Source: CAUPWF01 sp964369755 (lineage in GTDB: Bacteria; Bacillota; Clostridia; Lachnospirales; Lachnospiraceae). Taken from it: a stretch of DNA of 43,682 bases. The notes beneath the pieces were generated by a model. It was not told the origin of the DNA, ran no database searches, and worked only from the letters and a program-made list of their open reading frames with translations. Positions 8,275 through 17,614 of this stretch are shown piece by piece; within the stretch, counting starts at the first letter, position 1; each line of letters starts with the position of its first letter. Location of the stretch: assembly GCA_964369755.1 (NCBI GenBank), contig CAYJFY010000021.1, positions 1 to 43,682 of the forward strand. Reading direction: 5' to 3'. The translations under genes and the position numbers were made by a program.

Positions 8275-11200
8275 TTAATTTAAATCCTGTAATCCCAGCT
8301 TCGAGAGCGTCAATGGATCAGATAATCCCTTCAACGGCTCTTCTTCTGGAATGGTTGTCGTAGCTTCTAAATATAGTTTCAAATTATGATTTTCCCGTAG
8401 TTGTTCCAGTATTCCTTCCGATAAATAATACTCATACATGGTTTCATTCCCTAGCGTTGCATCACCACTCACTTCACTTCCAGATGCAGTCTTTAGCTTC
8501 ATGTCACCTTGTGAGATTCTAGCATAATACTCCCCATCTCCAGAAGGATTCTCCACCTCAATCATGTCCCCAGACTCTAACTTATAATAAGTTTGTCCCT
8601 CAGTCATGGTCGTTGTTTCATAATACAATGCAACTTGAACCTTTTTATTAAGATCTAGGTTGCTGTCTTTTACCTGGAAGTCTATCAGAGTTCCTGAAAA
8701 TGTTCCAGTTTCTCCATCTGCTGGCAAGATCAGCTGCTCATCATACTCGTATCCTGCTTCATTTTCATTGAACTCTGTTAATAGATAGAAATCCGTAATT
8801 GCAGATCCATGTTCATCTAGGAATTCAGCTTCTGGAGTGGATACCGATACCCGATAAGCCGCGATTATCGTATTGATAAAAAGCTCAGCTTCTACTTCGG
8901 TTGTTTTTTCGTAACTCCCAGTCCCCACATTATGCCCAGCTCCTGTATACGTCACATTACCTATATTATAAATATAATAACTATTGATTACATCATTATA
9001 TCCATGTCGATAGGTATCTGCTGAATGAGTGCCATCGTCTGTCAAGCAATACCATACCACAATATCTTCTGTATTCATATTCAGCTGATACCATTGATGA
9101 TGGGTCTTTGCAATATCCAATGTCTGCGCAGTACTATCTCCTACTGCAAACTCACCCACATTGACATTATACGGATAGGAGGTCACTGCTCCTTTGTTTA
9201 CCTGTGAAACTGACCCTGTAGTAGCAAATGAACCATCTCTGTTGTAAGCAGTTTCTGTTGGGTATTTTTGGCTCGCATTTACCCGATGCACCATCAAAGA
9301 ATATCCATTGTATGCCTGAGTTTGAGCAACGGTCGCTTCACGATTGGTTCCATGATCGTATGCTATTCCATAACCAGATTCTTGGATCTGATCCTCCACT
9401 TCCTGGGTCATTCCCTCATAACCACTTGCTACATAGTGGATTCCATTTTTATTCGCATCTGCTACGTAGGAATACTTGGAATAACCAAATTGATCGTTCA
9501 CTACTCCATATGGATCCTGTCCTGATTTCCCTCGATTCAAGACTGTCAAATAATAGCTAGAATAGTATGTGGTACTATTTACTTGATGGCTATATCCATT
9601 ATCCATAGGATACAAGTATGCTGGAACATTTTCGTTAGAGACATTATCATGACTAAACAAAGTAGCCTTCCCAGAATCGATAAATTCATTGATCTGATCC
9701 GATACACTTCGACTAAATCCATCATAAGAATCTGTTCTACCATAGGATTCTTGAAGTCCCATCAATATCATATTGATATCATATTCTTCAATATAATCTA
9801 GTAGCGCCTTTACCTCTTCCCCTTCCGCTGCCGCTGCTTCTGCATCTGTTTGCATCTGATTTAAGTCTGTAATCGTTTTCTCAATGATATTGATATCGTA
9901 AACAGAGCTTACCTCTATGATTTTATTGTCAAATACACTCGGTAGTCCATCTGGAGCATTTCCTGTAGAATCTGTCCCTGCAATCTGAAGCACATTGATT
10001 TCGATATCATTCTTTGGCTTTCGGTATGTGATTCCAGTCTGGGAATTATGAACCGTCCCATCCGATGTCTTCGTTACCTCGAATTTCCATGGGATTGCCC
10101 CATAGAACTCGTTTGGAAGAATACGCTCCACCATATACGTAGAATTGGCAATTAATTGATTCTCAACTACTGCTTGTCCTCTTCCACCCTCAGCCGTTAC
10201 TTCATACACCTGCAAATCTGGAATTTGCTCACTCTCTTCGAATTTACCATCCGCATTTTGATCGATATAGAGTTTGGTTTCATAGGTCGTCGTATGCGCC
10301 GTTGGGTCTGTCGCATTGCGAATTTCAAATTCGAATTGCAAAGAATCTTCAATCAATGACCTTCCTAGCGCCTCTATCGAATCTCCAACATACTCCTCTG
10401 GCATTCCGCCCTCTGTGAATACAATCTCTGGTTTCGACAAGTTCAGGTATTGCACAATGATATCTGTATCTGATTCTGCTTGATCCGCAGACATTACATT
10501 TTCTCTCCATCTCGCTTCATCTAACAGTTGATACATGTAGGAACTATTATCCACCCGATCTCCATTTATGCCAATTTCGATATCTGGAACCTCTGGGATT
10601 TCTAGTGTTCCTCCTCCACCTAGTGATATTCCCGCTCTTGCTTCCACAACGGATATCTTTTGCGAAGATAGCTGTCCCCTCGCTGCTAGAGGTGCATTGG
10701 AGTTAAACTCAGTATAGACGGAATAATCTCCAATTGTCACGACACACAGATATTCCTTTTCTGTGCTATCAACCGCCAAGACACTGGAAGTACTACCTGC
10801 TATAGCCCTATACGCCCCACTCCCATCTACTTCATACCATTGGTATTCGTAGGATAACTCGTCAAAATATTTAGGATCTGGAATATTCTTATTCCCACCT
10901 ACAGCAACCAAACTCGGGGTAGCACTGAGCTCATATCCGCTCTCAGTTTTCACGGAAGTAGTCTTTACCGACATATCGTATCGCGCCGTATCCACGTCTT
11001 TTGTACCTACTTTACCATCTACCGATGGATTAGAAGCATAATAAGGTCCCATTGGTGCTTTTCCATCTGGTTGGAAATCCAATCCACGGCGATCACTTAC
11101 AAATTGTACAACCTCACCATCAATTTCCACTTCAAATACACACATATATCCTTGAACTACCCTCTCTACGAGCGGACCCGACAGTGTGCTCCATCCTTCG

Positions 11201-14076
11201 CTAAGGTTTTCTTCAACTTTTACCTGATAGAATTTCGATGTTTCCCTTAACACCTCGGTATAACTTGTATATCCCGTATACCAGGTTGCACTCTTTATGA
11301 CTGCACCTTCTGGCAATTCAAAGTTTAAGGATGCTGTAGTAGAGTAGCTACCCGTTTTTGTTACTGCATCCCATGTAATCTCATCAACTGTACGCACTCC
11401 CCCATAGGATGCACTTTCTTGATAATTCTCTGGGAACCTAATCGGTTCCGATGAGATGGCAGCAATGCCAGAACTCTCAACCTTCATTATATCGCTGTTG
11501 ACATTCTGAATTACTTGATTCCCTTCCATGAGAGTAACCTCGCAATAATACATCCCGTCTTCCTGACATCTGTAATAATCGTAGTTTGCCCCCTCAATCA
11601 TTACACCGTCTTTATACCATTGATACTTCAAAGTATATGGTGTGTCTTTCACCGCCTCGATCTCAGTGACAGAGAGCAATACTGTTCCATCTTCACTGCT
11701 AGCTGATTCCAATTGCACACTTACACTTTGTGCTGGTCTTGAAGTATCTTCTAGCACAACCAATTCATCTTCTATGATAATTGGAAATCCCGAATTTGCA
11801 AAATTAATCAGTTCTTCGTATTTGCTCGGTGTCAAATCCAAACCTGAAAATCGGGCATTGAAATTGCTCGCCGTATTAACAAACGGATAGACCTCTACTT
11901 TCCCCCAAGCTCCTGTGTTACTCCCAAAAGCATTGACTGTCTTTAGTCCCACAGTCGTATTGTAATCCGTATCCAAAAGCCCTGCAACATTCTTCGAGTG
12001 GGTCATGATATCCCCGATATTGGTATAGTACAAGCCGTCCATACCATTGTCATTATAATCCGGATGTCCATTCAATAAGTTGAACCCTTCATTGCTGGCT
12101 CCGATATATACCATATCGTATTCTTCTGTAATATCCTCAATTTTACCAATAAATTCCGTAATCGGCATGGTTGTAATAATAATATCATCCGCAGTCTCTC
12201 CATCATAGGCGGCAACTAATCCAGATCCCTCTACCCATGCTGCAACTTGGGCTTCTGTGAGCTCGCTCTTAATCTTTCCAGACCCTAGCCCCGAAATCGT
12301 CTCTGTGGTGGTGGTTCCATTCCATATAGGCTGTACTTCCAATACCTGAATACTGTCTTTTTGACTATCCATTCTACGGTGCGGGTAGTTGATGATGTGT
12401 CGAAGCGAGGTTGCAACCGATACTTCTACTGGCAATAGTTCTGCTCCAGTCACCTCTCTCAAGAAATTGTCGTCTATGATTTCCTTGTACACCTGATAAA
12501 ATGCGTGATAAAATTCTTGATACTCTCCCGATTTAAAACCCTCTTGAAATGTAGGACTCACCAATGGCTTCTCTTCTAAAACCATAAATGAATTATTCAC
12601 TGCATCTGTATAGGTACCAAGTGTCCTCTTCACTTCCATAACAAAGTTTCCTATATTGGTTCCTCTTGCAATTCCACCATCTACATACAGTGGAGTCACA
12701 ATCTCTGCTGTAGTCGTTTTTGCTTTTAATTGCTCTATGACCTCCGCAGTCAAATCATTCCTTGTATCATAACTCGTAAGCGTTCCATATCCATTCGTGA
12801 TTAAGATGAAATCTGCTGCCTCAACTAATTCTGAAGTCACTTCACTTGGAAGAACACTATCCACTACAATTGGAAAACTCTCTGCAAATGCTTCTGTTCC
12901 ATCGTCAAACACTCCGTATCGGAACCAGTTATTGTTGATGAAGCCACTATCCACAAATAAACTACTATAAATAACGGTATTCAATGGGTCTGCAACTTCT
13001 CCCTCCGCCACACTATAGGCACCGTTTCCTACTCCAACATACTCATATTTCGCATTCAACGACTTAAAATATCCTGTTTCACCCAATTCAACATTCGTAA
13101 ATCCACTCCCCAGCACTGCGTAAGGATGTGTATCTGCCGAATATTTCCTTGCTGGACGATCTTTCGTTTCACCGATATAATAGGTCTCTGACAACTCAAG
13201 TTTGAATCCTGATTCCAACATTTCCTCTACCGTAGAAGGGAATGTCCCATAATATTCCCCAATGCCACTCTCATCCTTCGTAAAAATCAGTTTATCCTTG
13301 AGTAATGTGACTAGCTCCTCATCTGATAAAAGATTTAATGGTGATGTTATGGTTGGAGCACCTTCTGGCTCATCTCCCCAATATCCCCCTGCCGGAGCTG
13401 TTCCATCTAGCCATAGTTGCTTAGAAAATTCCATATTATAATAGTAATATCCAAATGTTTCATATGATCCTTTATCGCTGTTCTCTACATGTTCGATAAT
13501 TTGTTTATATTCGCCCGTTTCCCCCTCCGCAACAAGCTCATAGGTTGCTTCTATCTGGGAAAAATCCCCAGCTCCTGCTCCTTGATAAGAAAAGACAAGT
13601 TCTAATTCCTCTTCTATTTTTTCCTCGTAGACCAGTTCTTCATACCCTTCCCCACGGTTCGTTTCCCATGGATAACTCTCACGATAGCCACCTTTTTTGG
13701 TTAATGGGGTACTCTCGTCCGCACCCAAGATTCCTTCTCCCTCGAGTTCTGTTAGTAAGGCTGTCATATAGTCCATTCGCTCCTGAGGCGTCTCTTTTTC
13801 CATTAAATTGGGTTTCCAGTCAAATGGCTCCTCACCCGGTATATAATATCCGATACTTCCACTACCAGCTTCTGGTACAATCTCTAGAATATTGTAGGGA
13901 TTCTCCGCCGTGACCTGGGATTTTATCTCTTCAATTCCACTCAATGATAAATAGTCTTTCTCGCCAGAAGCGACCGATCCTTGCCCTATAACAAACATGG
14001 CAACCAAGGCCACCGCAACTGCTGCAACCCCGATACTCATCATCACTTTTTTAACATCCCATCTTATCTGTTTCAT
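8275..14076 (-). CDS. Giant secreted DUF5057-like protein at the end of the pilus operon
   Basis: This 1933-residue protein has a short basic start and one hydrophobic segment (about 12-31), acting as a signal peptide or membrane anchor. It has no LPxTG sorting signal. The rest looks extracellular. Three paired beta-strand blocks recur: NILEIVP/FILITNG (62-68, 423-429), IQVLEVQP/MVYIGAS (576-583, 655-661) and INVLQIAG/INMILMG (1360-1367, 1434-1440). They suggest diverged Rossmann or glutamine-amidotransferase/ThuA-like units. Two Ig-like segments carry YQWYKDG...YYCEVT (818-847) and YQWYEVDG...YLCVVT (1078-1113). A DxNxDG calcium-type loop lies at 1272-1283. The stretch around YYIYNIGNVTYTGAGH (1700-1715) resembles DUF5057 proteins of Lachnospiraceae. 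It begins 11 nt after the last minor prepilin gene with AAGGGAG upstream, so I infer a pilus-associated or pilus-exported surface protein. The molecular function is unknown. Confidence 0.85.
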   Translation of the reverse strand: MKQIRWDVKKVMMSIGVAAVAVALVAMFVIGQGSVASGEKDYLSLSGIEEIKSQVTAENPYNILEIVPEAGSGSIGYYIPGEEPFDWKPNLMEKETPQERMDYMTALLTELEGEGILGADESTPLTKKGGYRESYPWETNRGEGYEELVYEEKIEEELELVFSYQGAGAGDFSQIEATYELVAEGETGEYKQIIEHVENSDKGSYETFGYYYYNMEFSKQLWLDGTAPAGGYWGDEPEGAPTITSPLNLLSDEELVTLLKDKLIFTKDESGIGEYYGTFPSTVEEMLESGFKLELSETYYIGETKDRPARKYSADTHPYAVLGSGFTNVELGETGYFKSLNAKYEYVGVGNGAYSVAEGEVADPLNTVIYSSLFVDSGFINNNWFRYGVFDDGTEAFAESFPIVVDSVLPSEVTSELVEAADFILITNGYGTLTSYDTRNDLTAEVIEQLKAKTTTAEIVTPLYVDGGIARGTNIGNFVMEVKRTLGTYTDAVNNSFMVLEEKPLVSPTFQEGFKSGEYQEFYHAFYQVYKEIIDDNFLREVTGAELLPVEVSVATSLRHIINYPHRRMDSQKDSIQVLEVQPIWNGTTTTETISGLGSGKIKSELTEAQVAAWVEGSGLVAAYDGETADDIIITTMPITEFIGKIEDITEEYDMVYIGASNEGFNLLNGHPDYNDNGMDGLYYTNIGDIMTHSKNVAGLLDTDYNTTVGLKTVNAFGSNTGAWGKVEVYPFVNTASNFNARFSGLDLTPSKYEELINFANSGFPIIIEDELVVLEDTSRPAQSVSVQLESASSEDGTVLLSVTEIEAVKDTPYTLKYQWYKDGVMIEGANYDYYRCQEDGMYYCEVTLMEGNQVIQNVNSDIMKVESSGIAAISSEPIRFPENYQESASYGGVRTVDEITWDAVTKTGSYSTTASLNFELPEGAVIKSATWYTGYTSYTEVLRETSKFYQVKVEENLSEGWSTLSGPLVERVVQGYMCVFEVEIDGEVVQFVSDRRGLDFQPDGKAPMGPYYASNPSVDGKVGTKDVDTARYDMSVKTTSVKTESGYELSATPSLVAVGGNKNIPDPKYFDELSYEYQWYEVDGSGAYRAIAGSTSSVLAVDSTEKEYLCVVTIGDYSVYTEFNSNAPLAARGQLSSQKISVVEARAGISLGGGGTLEIPEVPDIEIGINGDRVDNSSYMYQLLDEARWRENVMSADQAESDTDIIVQYLNLSKPEIVFTEGGMPEEYVGDSIEALGRSLIEDSLQFEFEIRNATDPTAHTTTYETKLYIDQNADGKFEESEQIPDLQVYEVTAEGGRGQAVVENQLIANSTYMVERILPNEFYGAIPWKFEVTKTSDGTVHNSQTGITYRKPKNDIEINVLQIAGTDSTGNAPDGLPSVFDNKIIEVSSVYDINIIEKTITDLNQMQTDAEAAAAEGEEVKALLDYIEEYDINMILMGLQESYGRTDSYDGFSRSVSDQINEFIDSGKATLFSHDNVSNENVPAYLYPMDNGYSHQVNSTTYYSSYYLTVLNRGKSGQDPYGVVNDQFGYSKYSYVADANKNGIHYVASGYEGMTQEVEDQIQESGYGIAYDHGTNREATVAQTQAYNGYSLMVHRVNASQKYPTETAYNRDGSFATTGSVSQVNKGAVTSYPYNVNVGEFAVGDSTAQTLDIAKTHHQWYQLNMNTEDIVVWYCLTDDGTHSADTYRHGYNDVINSYYIYNIGNVTYTGAGHNVGTGSYEKTTEVEAELFINTIIAAYRVSVSTPEAEFLDEHGSAITDFYLLTEFNENEAGYEYDEQLILPADGETGTFSGTLIDFQVKDSNLDLNKKVQVALYYETTTMTEGQTYYKLESGDMIEVENPSGDGEYYARISQGDMKLKTASGSEVSGDATLGNETMYEYYLSEGILEQLRENHNLKLYLEATTTIPEEEPLKGLSDPLTLSKLGLQDLN

Positions 14077-14087
14077 TGATTTCTCCC

Positions 14088-14708
14088 TTAATTCATATCA
14101 CGCACTGTATCCAAGAGTATTTCCACCTCGGAATGATAGTATACTTTATTTCTCATGGCAAAAATCAGTTCTCCTTCGTAGACTGCTCCTTGGTAATCAA
14201 AGTCCATACTAATCCCAATCTGTGACAGCCTTTCATTTGGCGCCACATCCCATACATCCACGCTGAAGTCCGTTATATAATTTGCCATAATATCATCATT
14301 TTCTTTTACATCTTTGATAAATGTATCTAATGTATCCCTATCGGATTCATTTAGAATTTCCGCGTATTTCAAGATTTCTCCATCCAAACGAAAGCTATGA
14401 ATCGTATACTTGACTCCGCTTGCATCAGAGGAACTCACGCTGTGATTCCCATCAGGACTCACATTGATTAACCATAGGATTCCCTCTGCATCATCCCATG
14501 CAATCCCCCCATTACAATCAATCACATAAGACTCCACCTGCTCCGTAGCTAGTTGTGATTCATACTGCACCTTTACATCCTTATCGATGTAATTATACAT
14601 ACGTGCCCCCGACACCATCAACTCACTTACACATATTGCAACCAATGCCATGACTGCCATTGCAACAATCAATTCTACTAGGGAGATACCTCTATTATTT
14701 ATTCTCAT
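14088..14708 (-). CDS. Minor type IV prepilin (class III signal peptide)
   Basis: This 206-residue protein has a very short leader, MRINNRG, then a prepilin cleavage site and helix, ISLVELIVAMAVMALVAIC. Glu is at +5 of the mature protein, as PilD-processed pilins require for methylation and assembly. The remaining 180 residues form a soluble globular part with no recognised domain; it resembles the GspI/GspJ or PilW/PilV group in size. It follows the preceding prepilin gene by 11 nt and precedes the giant protein gene by 11 nt. Confidence 0.88.
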   Translation of the reverse strand: MRINNRGISLVELIVAMAVMALVAICVSELMVSGARMYNYIDKDVKVQYESQLATEQVESYVIDCNGGIAWDDAEGILWLINVSPDGNHSVSSSDASGVKYTIHSFRLDGEILKYAEILNESDRDTLDTFIKDVKENDDIMANYITDFSVDVWDVAPNERLSQIGISMDFDYQGAVYEGELIFAMRNKVYYHSEVEILLDTVRDMN

Positions 14709-14719
14709 CTTCTTCCCTC

Positions 14720-15229
14720 CTAGCTTTGGCCAACTCCAAAATACCCTGTAGTCTGAACGATTTCTATTTCGTAGCTTCTATCTCCACCCTCAAAACTAAG
14801 ACCAGTGATCCCTTCTACATTTATCGTCAAATCACCCGGGTCTAGCAGTAGTTTTCCCGTCTCTCTATCAAATGTAATCTCTAGATCCGCCTTTACTTCT
14901 TGTTTTGGACCACTTTCGAATAGGTAGTAAACCTCTATGCTTCCCTCTCCTAAATCTTCTGCCTGTTCCTCATTCTCATCGATTTTCAATCTTCCAGTAT
15001 AATCACCTTTATCCTGGTCATAGTCTAGGGTGATACTCGGCTCCCCTCTTCCACTCACCGTAGCAACTTTTGCCTCTGCCATGAGAGAATAAAATACATC
15101 ACTCGCCTCGCTTGCTCTGCTCGAATATACAAGTGTGAGAAAACTTGTTGCTACCACGGCTACAATCGCAAGAATCGCAATGACTACAATCAATTCTACC
15201 AAGGTAAATCCTCTGTTATTCAACTTCAA
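14720..15229 (-). CDS. Minor type IV prepilin, TTG start
   Basis: This 169-residue protein starts LKLNNRG and continues FTLVELIVVIAILAIVAVVA, a canonical class III signal peptide with Glu at +5. I chose the TTG at 15229 because AGGAGG (minus strand, 15242-15237) lies 7 nt upstream; the longer frame starting at 15289 would overlap the previous gene by about 50 nt. The ribosome-binding site overlaps the stop codon of the large prepilin upstream, implying coupled translation. The C-terminal domain is beta-rich, GspH-like in size, and otherwise unrecognised. Confidence 0.85.
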   Translation of the reverse strand: MKLNNRGFTLVELIVVIAILAIVAVVATSFLTLVYSSRASEASDVFYSLMAEAKVATVSGRGEPSITLDYDQDKGDYTGRLKIDENEEQAEDLGEGSIEVYYLFESGPKQEVKADLEITFDRETGKLLLDPGDLTINVEGITGLSFEGGDRSYEIEIVQTTGYFGVGQS

Positions 15230-15240
15230 TTGGCTTCCTC

Positions 15241-17562
15241 CTACTGTTCTCTCCAGTTGATATAGGACACTAAATCTGTCATCGCCCACGATTCAGACCC
15301 TGATACCCTCTCTTGCTGTCTGTCCGCATCTTCTAGTAACTGACGAAATTCAACCACCTGATCTCCACTCGTCAAGCTTGCATCAAACGTCTCTAAGACC
15401 GCACCTTGATTGGAACTAATATTCGTAGCATTCATTGTAATATCGTTTGCAGACAACACAATTCCCTCATAGTCTCGATCTATTTCAACAGAAATACCAC
15501 CAACTGCTATAATTGCATTTACTTTACTATAATCTTTACCATACAGATTCGCTATGTCATTTAAAGAGAATGTAACTAGCCCATCTCTATTCCATCTACT
15601 CCCACAAACCATTAACGCTCTCGCCGCTCCTTCACTGTCCACAAATTCCCAAATTTCTAAATCAGTTGACCCTACACTTCCTCGAACAGCTCCAGAAATC
15701 GTCGCAGACAACGCCGATTCTCCATATTCACTTGCAACCTGTTCTCCGATCAATGCATTGATATTCTTTCCATGAATCACACTATGAAACGGAGTTAGAT
15801 TCGGCAATTCTGATTGATAATCCAAGGATAAATTCTGACTCAATGCTTGATATGCTGTCTCCATGGATTTTACAAAATCGAGATCGATCGGTTCTTCAGA
15901 TGTCCCTAAACTATAGGTACTTCCGTCTTGTTCCATAAAGTGACCACTCGTAATCGCATTCTCTGGAAGCTGAGATAATTCCGTGTAGATCGATAAATAT
16001 TCTATAATTTCCTCTGGCTTTTCCGAAAAATAATCTCTAAAATATTCATTTGCATGTTCTACGGTATCAAATCTTAAATAAAAATAAGTAACCGTCTGTC
16101 CAGATGTTAAGTTCACTGAATTTGTTACGATATCCGCCCCATAAGATTCCAATGTTTTCTCTACGCCAGCGACGGTCAGAAGGACAACGTCCTTATCAAC
16201 TTGATATGTGGCAATTGGAGCTCCTATATAAGGATTGCTCAAGTTGTACTTGATTGTCGCTCCCACCTCGTCCGTGACATTGCTGATTGCCTCCACTGGC
16301 GCCAGATAGATTCGCTGATTTGTCTTCGTTGAAATGGATTCCCCCATCATAACCGAAGATTCACTTCCAATGAATCCATGTCCAGCAAGCATCAATTCAT
16401 CCACCTCTTCAAAGTTTAATCTAGTACCCGAGGCATTGATTAGGATTGCACTACTTATATCTTCATCGCCGTATATCTGTGTATTCGTAACTGCATTGTT
16501 ACTATAGCCAAATCCATAATATTCATGATTCACATTCACTACCGAGTTTTGTCCATTCAAACTCAAGTCATTTTGTGCATAAACCGTTCCATCTAGTGAT
16601 AAAGTCGCACCAAATCCTACATCAATATTATTCACCCAAAGTGTAGTGGAATCAGTAAATACCGTTTCCTTCACCCCTGACAGAAGAACCTCTCCATTTG
16701 TGATAACCATTCCATTTGAAAAATGGTTATCCGCGGTTGTTACCTCTGTCAAATCTATGGTCTCTGCATAGACACTACCACTAACATTGTGATCATCGAT
16801 TGTAGCATTGTACAATGTTTCTTCCGCAACCAATGCATATTCTGTAATCGACGTAGCATCAAACCCGCTACCACTTGCCAATTGAAAGCTCGGAATATCA
16901 ATCGCGATGTCTGCCGATAAGAGAGTATTATAACCATCCTCTCCTGTATATGAAACTTCAAACCCCTCAAAAATCACCCTTGTTGGTTCAAAATTCACCT
17001 CTGTTTGCCTTGGATCTCCTTCTCCCAAAGAAATCTGTATTTCGATTCCATCACTTCCTTCAATCGATGAAATCGTATTCTTTGCCTCATTCACAATCCA
17101 AGAACTTTCTAGGTCTGCCTTCTTCAACATATGTTCGATTGCTTGTGGATTATATTGTTCAGACACACTGCCCCCAGCCACTAAAAATAGACGCTCTCCA
17201 TCTACTTTCACTGCTTTTAGCTGCTCTTGAACCAGTGCATGAAACTTATCATCAATATTCTCCCCATCTGCAAACTCAGCATGATAGGCGTTGTAATTCG
17301 TCAATACATCTTGATATGCTACTCGAATCGCTTCTGCTGCAACTTCTTGAAATCCCGCCTGTATCTGATCTAAGACCTCTGTTGCGCTATAAAAGTTCGT
17401 TTCACCTTTTCTTTCAGTTGATTTTATTAACAATCCCGTATATGTCATAGAAAGCAAAGTTACACCAAGGATGGTGATAAACATCATCGCTACCAAGACT
17501 GTAACAATACTAGAACCTTTGTTATTTTTTTTAAATTGCTTGGCTCTCACTATCCAACTCAA
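15241..17562 (-). CDS. Very large PilX/GspK-like minor prepilin
   Basis: This 773-residue protein starts at a TTG (17562) behind GGGAGG. The N-terminus is basic (RAKQFKKNNKG), then SSIVTVLVAMMFITILGVTL forms the pilin-type helix with the cleavage Gly at position 16. The +5 residue is Thr (T21), not Glu, a hallmark of GspK/PilX-type minor pilins that cap the fibre tip. A soluble region of more than 700 residues follows, rich in beta-strand and Asn/Thr/Ser, much longer than the roughly 200-350 residues usual in these families. The middle part (about 260-400) has short polar beta-helix-like segments. It lies between two other minor prepilin genes. Confidence 0.82.
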   Translation of the reverse strand: MSWIVRAKQFKKNNKGSSIVTVLVAMMFITILGVTLLSMTYTGLLIKSTERKGETNFYSATEVLDQIQAGFQEVAAEAIRVAYQDVLTNYNAYHAEFADGENIDDKFHALVQEQLKAVKVDGERLFLVAGGSVSEQYNPQAIEHMLKKADLESSWIVNEAKNTISSIEGSDGIEIQISLGEGDPRQTEVNFEPTRVIFEGFEVSYTGEDGYNTLLSADIAIDIPSFQLASGSGFDATSITEYALVAEETLYNATIDDHNVSGSVYAETIDLTEVTTADNHFSNGMVITNGEVLLSGVKETVFTDSTTLWVNNIDVGFGATLSLDGTVYAQNDLSLNGQNSVVNVNHEYYGFGYSNNAVTNTQIYGDEDISSAILINASGTRLNFEEVDELMLAGHGFIGSESSVMMGESISTKTNQRIYLAPVEAISNVTDEVGATIKYNLSNPYIGAPIATYQVDKDVVLLTVAGVEKTLESYGADIVTNSVNLTSGQTVTYFYLRFDTVEHANEYFRDYFSEKPEEIIEYLSIYTELSQLPENAITSGHFMEQDGSTYSLGTSEEPIDLDFVKSMETAYQALSQNLSLDYQSELPNLTPFHSVIHGKNINALIGEQVASEYGESALSATISGAVRGSVGSTDLEIWEFVDSEGAARALMVCGSRWNRDGLVTFSLNDIANLYGKDYSKVNAIIAVGGISVEIDRDYEGIVLSANDITMNATNISSNQGAVLETFDASLTSGDQVVEFRQLLEDADRQQERVSGSESWAMTDLVSYINWREQ

Positions 17563-17614
17563 TGTGCTTTGCCTCCCTTTCTTCTTTCTATATTTTGCAA
17601 TTGATACCTACGGA

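Noticed and set aside
8275..14076. Sortase-anchored cell-wall protein
   Set aside because: The C-terminus lacks an LPxTG-type motif, a hydrophobic stretch and a basic tail.
14720..15289. Longer start at 15289 for the prepilin at 14720
   Set aside because: It would put about 20 odd residues before the prepilin leader and overlap the upstream gene; a TTG at 15229 has AGGAGG 7 nt upstream.
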